A stretch of 64,000 nt of DNA, taken from Primulina eburnea. Lineage: Eukaryota; Streptophyta; Magnoliopsida; Lamiales; Gesneriaceae. The stretch is taken from contig NW_027331346.1 in assembly GCF_022965805.1 (NCBI RefSeq), forward strand, positions 1-64,000. The letters are read 5' to 3'. The notes beneath the pieces were generated by a model. That model was given only the letters and a program-made list of their open reading frames with translations. It had not been told where the DNA came from and ran no database searches. The translations under genes and the position numbers were made by a program. This document shows positions 54,391 to 64,000 of this stretch, one piece after another. Every line of letters begins with the position of its first letter. Positions within the stretch are counted from its first letter, which is position 1.

Positions 54391-57208
54391 TGTAACGAAC
54401 CATACTTTTCATACTTAACATTTGCGGAAAAATTAAAAATTTTCTTAAATAAAAACATCCACACGGTCGTCACTCATCATTCATAAAATATCTTTAAAAT
54501 CAACCATCACAATTAAAATTTGCTAAAAGAGAAGCTGTCTCGAAAAGTCTCACAACCCAATCATAAAATCAGAGTATAAATGCATTTTCTTAAAAAAACT
54601 TAAAATAGCGTATGCGGTCCTCGGGTCTAGCCTCCCGCTCAGTCCAAGCCTGCCCCTTGGTCGCCACCTCCCGTCTCCTCATCAACATAGTCACCTGCAT
54701 CGATCAAGTCTAGTGAGTTTAAAGACTCAACACGTATAAACTGGGATAACGAGTACTACGTAATAAAAATCGCATGCATCTTAAAAATAGAACGTACATA
54801 ACTTGAAACTTGAGCTTGCATAATAAACTTGAACTTGCATACATATATAGACGTGCCATAACGTGAAACTTTCATATTCATAACTGCATACTTGAGCATA
54901 CTAAAACATACATGACTTCATCATTTTTCGTAGAGGATGTTTCAAAGCAAGTGACCCATACATAATAAACGCCTGATCAGACACACCACAGTACTGGGCT
55001 GACAGGGACGTATCCACTGCCGCATACATGAGATCCCCGTTCATAATTTAACGGGCTGGTTGGTCCCTGTTCATAATTTAACGCTTTCCAACCACGATCT
55101 AACCCGTTCATAATTTAACGGGCGTCCTCGGCCACGTTCACCGACTTCCAAACCCATTCATAATTTGGTCACAAGACAATTAGCATACCTCAAAAACTTA
55201 AAATATTTTCTTTGCACGTCATACATACTTACTTGGCGTTGAGGGGTTCGTTAGACTTCGACTGGGGCCGTTGCTGCACATACTAACATGAAATTGCATA
55301 CTTAACTTGCATAACTTAACGTAGAAATCATACTTACTCTCGAGTTCAATCATTACTTAGGACATTCTAAAATTTCCCATGACGCGACCTTGATAATCCT
55401 TGCACTAAACCATGACGTCTAACCTCAAAGCATACTAAATTATTTTTCCCAAAAAAGAAGGACACGGACCCCGTACCTACATCCGTGTAGGGGTCCGTGT
55501 AGACACCGAAGGAAAGCAAAGGCACGGACCCCGTGTCAGGGTCCGGGTGAGGGTCCGTGTAGGTACTAGAAATATACACTAAATGAAACCCAAAGGCACG
55601 GACCCCGTGCCCTCATCCGTGTAGGGGTCCGTGTAGATACTGGAAAAATACGCCGAGAAGAAAACAAAGGCACGGACCCCATGACTGGGTCCGTGACTGG
55701 GTCCGTGTACCCACTGTAATCGCGAACTTACGAAAATTATGTACATGCTTCGCTCAACTTTCTAGACTCGGTTGCACGGACTACGAAACGACACCCCGAG
55801 ACTCACCTTAGCATGCCATAACATCAACTAAATTCGTACAAACACCAAAGCAATGAGTTCACCTTACAACACATACAATTCAAAGCATAGCAAATGACAC
55901 CAATTCGTTTCCTACGACTCCTAACGCATTCGAGTGCCTATCGACACTATACGACGTATCAAATAACATCCCAACATCATACTAATCATACCTAGACGCA
56001 GCAATGATCACCCGTCGATCCCCAACGAAGCCTGCAACACTGAAACTTCAAGAATACATCAATATCATAACTTTCTGAAAACGCAGTTTGAGCAGTCCCA
56101 CGAAAAACATCATAACTCACTCAATTTTCATCCAAAAATCTCGAATTTTATATCAAATAGAAGGCATCAAAAAGTTCTACAATTTTGTAGTTGAAAGTTT
56201 TCTCAAAATTTCGACAGAAAAATCGCAGTTTTCAACAGAACAGTGAGTTACGAGTTTTCAGATCTAAAAAGTATTTCAAACGCATTCAAACCATTTTCCG
56301 CTCAAACGACGAACGTCACACATGGATTTTCACGCATAAAAATACACAACGCATACTATGACAAGATCGATGCAGAAAGAACAGGATATACGTGCCTTTT
56401 GATATTTAAAGATACCGTAACGACGACACCGAAGCGGAGATGGAGCGAGGCTTGATCCAGGACGAACGTGGCACCGTTTTCTTGCAATAAAATCCACCTA
56501 AAACTCGATGGAAAGATAAGGGGAAGGGGCGGCTGCTTTTCTCTTAGAACCCTAGGTTTCTTTCTTGCTAATTTCTGAAAATAAAAATGTGAATATGTGT
56601 GTGTATGGTGCTTTCACGTTTCTAGTGTGTGTAGAGTGTGTGTGTGCGTGTGTTTTGTGTTTAATTAGGAGATTAGGATTAGCTTAATTGACTAATTAAA
56701 AGGATATATAAAAAGAAAGGCTAACCCACACCAATTATCAATTAAATTGATACACTCCAATTTAAAATAACTCTTCAATTAACAAATTAAAGAGAGTACT
56801 AATCAAATGCTAACTTCACTAAAAATTTCTTTAATTATAATAAAACACATAAAATACTAATTTTAAAGGTTTTAAACTCTAAAATTCCCAAATAATTAAT
56901 TTAGGCTTTAAAATGCTAAAACTTAATAAACCATTTAAAATGCCCCATCCTCAACCTTAAAATAAAATTACCACATTTTTAATTTGTCAAAATCGTCACC
57001 GGGTCTTTTCCTCAATCCCGCCTCGAATAATCGCCTGAAACATGAAACTTGAAAAAGACATTTTAACGTGCATCCCATAAACATGAATAATTTAAAATAA
57101 TGCATTTTCATAAATTATGCATGGCTAAAACTCATTTAAAAAAAATATAAATGATCTAATAATTAAATAAATGCATTGATTATATGTGTACTGAATTTGG
57201 GCGCTACA
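54391..57208 (-). mobile_element. Solo LTR-B, 2818 bp
   Basis: The plus strand runs TGTAACGAACC to GGCGCTACA, the mirror of LTR-B. Target duplication CCTGG at 54386-54390 and 57209-57213 is perfect. It contains the CACGGACCCC palindrome block at 55455-55715 and AAATTATGAACGGG-type tandem units at 55035-55165. This is the cleanest reference copy of the LTR-B family. Confidence 0.9.
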
Positions 57209-57213
57209 CCTGG

Positions 57214-57560
57214 GTTATCCGATGAAAACTTTCCGACGCTCAAATCAATGGTTGCTAAGTCAGTTTTAATAAAAGCAAAGTGAAAGAATGTACACAAAAT
57301 AAAACGTAACTTGAAAATATTAGCTATCTATTTATAGATCTTTTTGGGCCTTTTAGGCTTAAAATTCTTTATAGGCCCGTGAATTCCTATGAGTCGGTGA
57401 TTAATTAAATATGAAGACGGTTGGACTAGTTTGATAGCAATTAGGCTTGAACCGAGTTGGGGACGAAAATCAATTTATATATGTTACCACTTTTATAACT
57501 AGTTGTGTAAATGAACCGAAGTGATTTGTCAGCTTTTTGAGGAAGATTGAAAAATATTTA
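57214..57560 (-). repeat. Probable Tat/Ogre-like LTR remnant
   Basis: On the minus strand CTATAAATAGATAGC is followed some 100 nt later by TTGAGCGTCGGAAAGTTTTC, a phrase common just downstream of the transcription start in Tat-type gypsy LTRs. Recognised from memory; no coding part is present. Confidence 0.4.
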
Positions 57561-57850
57561 TTTTTTATTCGAGCTTATTGAATTTGATTCAAACTCGAAT
57601 ATATTCGAACTTTTTTCGAGTCAAACTCGAGCCGAAATTATTTTGTTCGATAGCTCGCGAGCTTTATTATTTATTAATATAATATAATTATATATTAAAT
57701 AAATAAATTTTCACCATTTCGAGTACTTATTTTTTAGCAATAATTCAAATAGTTTTCGAACATGCTCGAATCTTTCGAGCCGAACTCAAAGTATAATTCG
57801 AGCCTTCAAATTTTCATTCTATTTGGCTCGTTTCGATTTGTTTTCACCCT
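57561..57850. repeat. GAGCTCG/ACTCGAG-rich repeat, short copy
   Basis: Rich in ATTCGAGC, TCGAACTT and GCTCGAAT words and ending TTTTCACCCTTA. Resembles the larger element at 62423-63157 in style and terminal sequence. Boundaries unclear. Confidence 0.45.
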
Positions 57851-59159
57851 TAATTATATAGCCACACATCAAAATATCCCCATATTTTTTTGAAAATTGT
57901 TGAACCTTTTATAAATAATTAAAAAAGAATGAAAATGACATGTATAAATTATAATGCTCGTTGAAAAGTCGATGTTGAAAGCCCAACAAATTCAAGTTTA
58001 TAATATTTGATAAAAACCAAATAAATAATATATATTAAATATTAAAAAAATGTAATTTGGCGTGTACTAATCAACATATACTATTAGGAATAATTAAACA
58101 ATATTTAAATTAATTAAAAATAGGACGGAACTAACTCTGTTTTTGCTTATATAAGCAACACCTTTTTGGTAAGGTTTCACGGATTGAATGGTAAAAAGGT
58201 TAATTACCCAAACATTCGAGTTTATTATTTTATTATATTTAAATTTTTCGAAGATTAAATTTATCATATTTACGTATTTAATTGCAAGTTGTAAGTATAA
58301 TTAAATTTTAAAGACTAATTTTGAAATTTTAATATTTAAATTATAATTTATTGTTAAAATAATAATAGCAACCTTCGAGCTAAGATACCTTTTAATTTAT
58401 ATTGAAAGTTAGTGCTTCATACGATACAATTTATAATAACGTATAAAGGCATGTTTGATATATCATTGAAATGGGAATTTCCATTTCAATAGAAAATATT
58501 CTATATTTTTGGATAAGAATTTTATATTTACAAAAATATTTCCTACATTTAGTTTAACTAATCTAAATCTATATCTTAATAATAAGAAAAATATTTCCTA
58601 TAGTCTAACTAATCTAAAGGGAGTGTAGTGGTTTTAGACTTTTAATAATTTTTATTGAATTTAAAGTTTAGAGATATTCAATCTAAATTTTTATATACTC
58701 TATAAAAGTTTTTAGTGGTATTCAATGTAAACTTTTATAGAAATTTAAAAATCCATGTGTTAATCAAACTTGACTTTTAAAAACTCTACAAAAGTCTATA
58801 GCTATGCAAAAGGTCAATAGACTTTTAATGACTACATGGAATTCTATTAAGAACAAGAATTAAAGTCTAAGGTAAAACAAAATGTAATATAATTTCATTG
58901 ATTCAATCTAAAGATTTTATGTAAATTTCATTGAAAAATCTCTCAAATTTACGTACTCAATTCAAAAACGAAAATTTTCATTTTTTTCTCATCCATTTTT
59001 TTTATCTGTACTTTTTTAAAGCATTTGTTATTAATAACAATAATAAATTACAAAATCCATAGAGTTCTATAAAAAAGTTTACAAATGTCAATAAAAGTCA
59101 TGCAAAATAAATATAAAAGATTTTGTGTAAATCTTCAAAATTATGTAAGAATCTGCATA
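57851..59159. other. AT-rich intergenic DNA, no gene
   Basis: No coding sequence. 58610-59160 holds many short words in both orientations (TAGACTTTTAAT, TCTATAAAAG), as in a decayed DNA transposon, but no ends can be fixed. Confidence 0.4.
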
Positions 59160-59598
59160 GCCATGTCTTCTTGATAGCCATGATTAGCTTGTTTTCCTTA
59201 GTTTGGTCATTGCCTTCATCGAATTGGAACAACTTCTCCCAGAACTCTTCAGTTGTAGAACAAGTTTTTATTTTACTGAAAATGTTTTGATCTAAAATTT
59301 TTTATAAAAGATATAAGTGACCCCGTTGTCCAAGTTATCTTTCTTTTTTCTTCACGTGTTCATTCTGATTTGTGCTTTTCCACCATCGGAGCACCTTCAG
59401 TTATGGAAATTCATTTGTTTATATTTAAGATTTTCATTGGACCATCAGCAATGACATACCACATGTGCAGATAAGTCCGCCTTCATAAGAATTTTCAAGT
59501 AATCAAAATATTCTTTTAAAAACATGAGAACTTCGTTGAAAAAAGCCATATGAGTATATGAATATCAAAGTTTGAGAGAAACCAGTTTTGATAGTATT
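59160..59598 (-). pseudogene. Copia gag N-terminal fragment
   Basis: The minus strand from 59290 down to 59160 reads IFSKIKTCSTTEEFWEKLFQ and NDQTKENKLIMAIKK, a UBN2-type copia gag. Upstream (59540 downward) a start-like MAFFNEVLMFLKEYFDY is followed by broken frame. A degenerate primer site next to the LTR (TACTATCAAAACTGG) is seen on the minus strand. The rest of the element, to the left, is missing. Confidence 0.65.
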
Positions 59599-62098
59599 TG
59601 TTAGGATCATGTTAGAGTTTAGAGGTAAACTCTTTTAAATTTTTTTTAAGACCTTGTCAACTAGTTCGATCGGTCTTGATGGTGTCAAATATCAAGACCA
59701 AATTTTCTAACCTTCTTAAGAAAAAGTCACACCAAAAATTGTGAGGAAACGTTCCGATTATTCTTATGACTAATTTATACTCAAATAAGGCTATTTAATT
59801 AAGATAAATAAAAAATACAGTAAGGAAATAACACAAGTGATGTTTAAGGATGGTCAGAGACTCGAGCTTTTACGTCACTCCTTCTTTCACTTATGAAATA
59901 ATTGTACAAAAAGACTAGGGTTTTACAAAACTTGTAACAACACGCTTTAACTTTAGGACTTATTGTCACGCCCCGAAACTCGGGGTTGACACCGGCGTCG
60001 TTAACAATCACACAATTAAAAACGACGAGCCTTTCGTAGCACAGTTTAAACCGAAACCAGTTTATATCTCATAATCTCAATAAAATAACCATTGTCTTTA
60101 CAATTGACAAAATAAATAAAACGACAGAGTTTTCAAATGCGGAAACGTAAGACTGAAATAAATTAACTAAAACGCAATCAGTTTCTCGATCGTTCACCAT
60201 CCCCAAAACTGTTCGGTTCCTTCCTCCTCGATCTGTTCTTCGGGCTTATCTGGGGAGGGTCGTAAGGGGGTGAGTACTTGGGAATACTCAGTAAATGGGA
60301 GAAAATCGAGCACAATAGAGATAACATGCATAATTTCGAAAATACCACATGACTTGCATAAAATTTTCGTAACCCATGCATAAACACATATCAAGCACTG
60401 CAATTTATCGACCTTCTATGGTTTACTGACGTCAGTCCCTAATTTTTACTCCTCTAAGGGGGCGAGGCCGTATAGCGGTTATATCCCCCACCGCGTAAGG
60501 GTACGTCATGGTTGGGAATTCCACCCATATACGGTTGACTCCTTACAGTGCGTTTAAAATCGTATTACAATGCAAGAAGTAGAAGAAAACGAATTGTACT
60601 CGACTGGTGTTTTTATCAAAACCGAAAATCACCTATGCATAAAATTCGAAACTTTTAACTTTAACACAAGCCCACTTACAGTGTTTTTGGATGCTCAAAC
60701 GTGGATACTCGACTCCGGAAAGTGGTTCGCCCCTTTCTCTATACTCGAGCGGCACTTCGACGTGATTTCTTGCACGACCTTGGAGCAGAATTTTGGCTTG
60801 GATGCTTGCTGGATTTTCGAGACTAGGCAGCAAGGGATTTCGAAAATAATGGTGGGAGAATGGCTAGGGTTGAGGCACTATTTATAGGTGAGGTTGGGGG
60901 GTCTAAACATGGTACTTAAATCATACCAAAATTAGCATAGATCTCTCAATATTTGACTTCAAATCCTTGCCCATAATTTGAAAATTCTGATACCTATATT
61001 GTGAGATTACATTCTTGATTCCTTCCATCTAGCTTGGCTCGAAATTTGGATGCTAGGCTAAGGGATTTGCTTGAGTCAACTTTGGTGATTTAGTTCCCAA
61101 GTTACCTTGCAAGCTTCCATGCATTATAATATCTAGGCATATAACACCCTAAAATTCCGAAATTTTCTTGCCTTAGTGTAGATACTATTATCTTGATAAA
61201 AAGATTTCCAATATACCAAAAATTCCAATGTGTATACAGTAAAATCTTATGCTAGACTTTCCTTACAATTAATTAATGGTAATGGAAAAATCGGGTCTTC
61301 ACACTTATCCACTGCTTAAATTGAAACTCCTAGTAACATTTGACAACAGTTGAGACACACAAACTAACAACCAATATAGAAATGAGAGAAACTTATCAAA
61401 CGATCTTGGCAAGAAACGGTTGAACAATTTGATAGAAACCCTTAGAGATCCTTGATGATCTGAATATGTAATATTTGGAGCGAGGGCTATTGAGCAATGA
61501 GTAAGTATCAAAGTGATAAGTGCTCGGAAGTATTTTTAAGAAAGCAAGCTTGAATCCTCAATCTCATTCACACTTCTTGCCATTCTCTATATATGTTAGC
61601 TTATGTATTTTTCCATTCAAAGTTCGAATGTAGCTCATTAACTGAGCATTAATGCAAAGGATTTTTGTTAATTGTCGTCCTTTCTTGCTTTATCGTAAAT
61701 TTCTTTTAATGAGCAGATAGACATATATCAAATGTGATAGAAAAACGATGATTGACAACATAAAGTAACTAGATCTATCAGTAGACTTTTGTGGAAAGCA
61801 TTCTTATCTTCTGACATCCTGCTTGATGGTTGTGGTCAGTCTACCAACGTTTATGAAAAGTATGTAAGATACTTGTCAGATAAGTTCACTTGACTGTTTA
61901 TAGTTATTCTAGGATACAGAGAACGGTTGAATAGTTTGCTACAGACTTATGCGCAGGAGGCGGTCGAGTAGCTTAGTACTACGAGACCGGTTGAAAGGAT
62001 TCTCGAAGCTATTGAGTGTCTGTAATATAGAGCAAATTGTAGCCTGATCTAATCCACTAAGTTATTATTTGTCATCACCAAAACTGAAGAATCTAACA
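59599..62098 (-). repeat. Copia 5' LTR (about 1.15 kb) split by a gypsy solo LTR
   Basis: The minus strand starts TGTTAGATTCTTCAG at 62098 and ends GATCCTAACA at 59599, next to the gag fragment. Removing 59964-61303 and one CTTAT leaves about 1155 bp. The outer duplication cannot be checked because the other LTR is absent. Confidence 0.7.
59964..61303 (-). mobile_element. Gypsy-type solo LTR, 1340 bp
   Basis: The plus strand runs TGTCACGCCCCGAAACTCGG to GGGTCTTCACA with CTTAT at 59959-59963 and 61304-61308. The minus-strand reading TGTGAAGACCCG...GGGGCGTGACA has the ends common to plant Ty3/gypsy LTRs. The 105-codon ORF at 60570-60887 lies in it and is not a gene. Confidence 0.87.
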
Positions 62099-62422
62099 AT
62101 ATGTTACTTCTCAAGCCGATTCGACTTCTTGCTGCAGTGATCCCAAGGACAAGTCTAATTATAGAAATATTTGTTATGATTGTTTCTTTTATTTACGAGG
62201 ATGTGATGATTATGTTGACTTTAGGTCATCTCGAACCACAAAATCGATTTTTATGCAAATTTTACACTAAAATAGTGTGATTTCTGTACCAAATACAATA
62301 TCTATCTCCAACTCATTTAATTCAAATCTTACAACAAAACAATATTCTAGAAATATTCCTTCTTATTTTACATATAGTAATTATTATATTTTATTTAATA
62401 TATTTTTAATTATGAATAATTA
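62099..62422. other. No gene seen
   Basis: About 320 bp of AT-rich DNA between the copia LTR and the palindromic element. Confidence 0.4.
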
Positions 62423-63157
62423 GGGATGTAAACGATCCAAACCAAGCCGAACAGTATCAGGCTGGAGCTTGGCTCGTTTAAGATTAATTCAAGCTCGAGC
62501 TCGAGCTCGAGCTTGATTCGAGCTTTTATCATCTGGCTTGAGTTTGGCTCGTTTAAGATTGATAGAGCTCGAGCTCAAACTCGAGCTTTATTCGAGCTTT
62601 TATCATCAGGCTAGAATTCGACTTGTCTTGAAATCACTAAACTTGTGAAAAGCTCGAGTTCGACTCGTTAAAAGCTCGTTTATCATGTTAATCAAGCCGG
62701 GCTCGAGATTGGTTTATTAATAGCTCGTTTATCATATTTAACAAGACTGACTTGAGTTCGGATTGTTTTCGAGCTCGTAAAACATACAATTGAGCTCGAA
62801 TTTGAGCTTAAATCGAGTTTGTTAAAATTAAATATATCTATGAACTAATTTTATATTAGACATACAAGTTTAACTTTTACTAGTACTAATATTTTTATTT
62901 GTCAATTCAACAAATGAGTCAAGCTCGAGCTTACGAGCCACCTAAACGAGCCGAGTTCGAGCTCGCGAGCCCATTAACGAACATGTTTGCGAGCTCACGA
63001 GCCGAATACGCTTAGGCTTGAGCTTGATTTGATTAAGTTGTCGAGCTCAAAATTGAGCTTGAGTTTGGTTTGATATGATTAACAAACGAACTCAAACAAG
63101 CTTTTTATCGAGCCGAGCTCCGAATAGCTCGTGAACGGTTTGGTTTGTGTACATCCC
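62423..63157. mobile_element. GAGCTCG-rich palindromic MITE-like element, 735 bp
   Basis: Ends GGGATGTA and TACATCCC are inverted repeats, followed inward by partly matching AACCAAGCCGA and ...CAAACCGTTC. Flanked by TA on both sides. The body is filled with GAGCTCGAGCTCGAG-type self-complementary words in both orientations. It has no coding capacity. A TA duplication would suggest Tc1/mariner-type, but TA in AT-rich DNA is weak evidence. Confidence 0.6.
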
Positions 63158-64000
63158 TATGAATAATGTTGATATTACATATATTAATTTATTGTATTTG
63201 CATTTGTATTTGAATTATGTGTTTCAAGTTTCATTTCTATTTTAATTATGTGTTTCAATTTAGTTATGAATTATATTGTTATAATAAATTTTTGCATTTG
63301 TATTTAATTATATTATTTATAAATCATTAAATAAAATTATTCTTTAAATATTAGTAATTAACATAAATAAATATTTAAAAAATCAATAATGATTATTCTT
63401 TAATTTTTATTTATATATATATTTATTAAAATAAAAATATATATTATACTATTATTTAAATAATCTTTATATTTTTTAATATAAATATTTATAATAAAAA
63501 ATTAAAAAAATAAAATAAAAAATACAACCCTCTGCACCAATTTGGCGCAGAGGAACCAATTTAGTGCAGGGGCCTTCCTCTGCGCCAAATTGGATATTGT
63601 TTTCATTGTATTTTGTTATGTGTGATGTTCATGCTAAGACTCAAACTTGGAATTTAACTTATTTGAATCAGGGAGGATGGAGTCAGAGTGCAAAAATTGA
63701 ATTATTTTATATTTATTTAGGAATTTAAATATGATTGATTTAAAAATCTCATTATAACTTTATTGGATTCCTTACAACTTATTTGTTGATGTTTGTGTGT
63801 TTACTCCATGTATTTGGTGTTATGCACCAATCACACGATTCCCACTGTTCTTTTTAACCAAAAGTTAGCGGTAAGGACTATTTTTACGTTTTTTTCAAGT
63901 TTAGAGAGTAAAACTTTTACCTCAAGAAGTAAGGAATAAAAATTTTTAGTTGTAAATTATAGGGACCAAAATGTGCTTTCCCCATACCACTCTTTTATAC
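63158..64000. other. AT-rich DNA, no gene; one palindrome
   Basis: 63158-63530 is nearly pure A/T. A 17-bp perfect inverted repeat CCAATTTGGCGCAGAGG (63537-63553) and its complement (63577-63593) stand out. 63850-63990 resembles the end of a retroelement or LTR, but I cannot classify it. Confidence 0.4.

Noticed and set aside
60570..60887. 105-codon plus-strand ORF
   Set aside because: Lies within a solo LTR with an open antisense frame; no recognised domain.

Overview
This window is plant nuclear DNA from a eudicot. It is a dense pile of nested LTR retrotransposons around one clearly host-like protein gene, a minus-strand SAM-dependent methyltransferase-like gene at 47436-48398. The evidence is long Ty3/gypsy chromovirus (Tekay/Del type) and Ty1/copia (SIRE type and others) proteins, initiator-Met-tRNA primer sites, solo LTRs with 5-bp target duplications, a 5S-rRNA-bearing Cassandra-type TRIM, MULE-type MITEs and a PIF/Harbinger remnant. 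Sequence style suggests an asterid (perhaps Lamiales), but that is only an impression.

Layout. 1-7243: degenerate minus-strand Tekay element, its left LTR cut by the window edge, sitting in the 3' end of another Tekay element (7244-7612), whose 3' LTR ('LTR-A') runs 7613-10583. 10603-15061: plus-strand Tekay coding region ('element B') whose gag starts about 20 bp after LTR-A. Its 3' LTR ('LTR-B') starts at 15062 and resumes at 25103 to end at 26852. It is split by a young 9.1-kb minus-strand SIRE copia element (15986-25097) with two 1152-bp LTRs that look identical, an intact 998-codon pol and an extra 423-codon ORF. 26853-30262: LTR fragments and a 1171-bp Harbinger remnant. 30263-45083: an old minus-strand copia element ('copia C', target duplication GATAC) that itself took in a 1.5-kb solo LTR, a 182-bp MITE and a chimeric Cassandra/LTR-B unit. 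45084-49038: the most host-like stretch, with a hairpin, a second copy of the MITE and the methyltransferase gene. 49039-62098: truncated LTR-A with a copia C solo LTR inside, further LTR fragments, an LTR-B solo LTR (target duplication CCTGG), and a copia LTR plus gag fragment carrying a nested gypsy solo LTR (target duplication CTTAT). 62099-64000: a GAGCTCG-rich palindromic element and AT-rich DNA.

The most interesting signal is a dyad, consensus TTCGGA-N3-TCCGAA, repeated about a dozen times immediately upstream of a TATA box in the SIRE LTR. It is repeated again, with a second TATA box, immediately upstream of the SIRE extra ORF, which looks like an internal promoter. It appears a third time, as 71-bp tandem units just upstream of a TATA box, in an unrelated solo LTR (34759-36258). 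The second striking object is the Cassandra-type element whose 5' LTR is split seven bases from its end by 2.7 kb of Tekay LTR, with both outer ends and the 5-bp target duplication intact.
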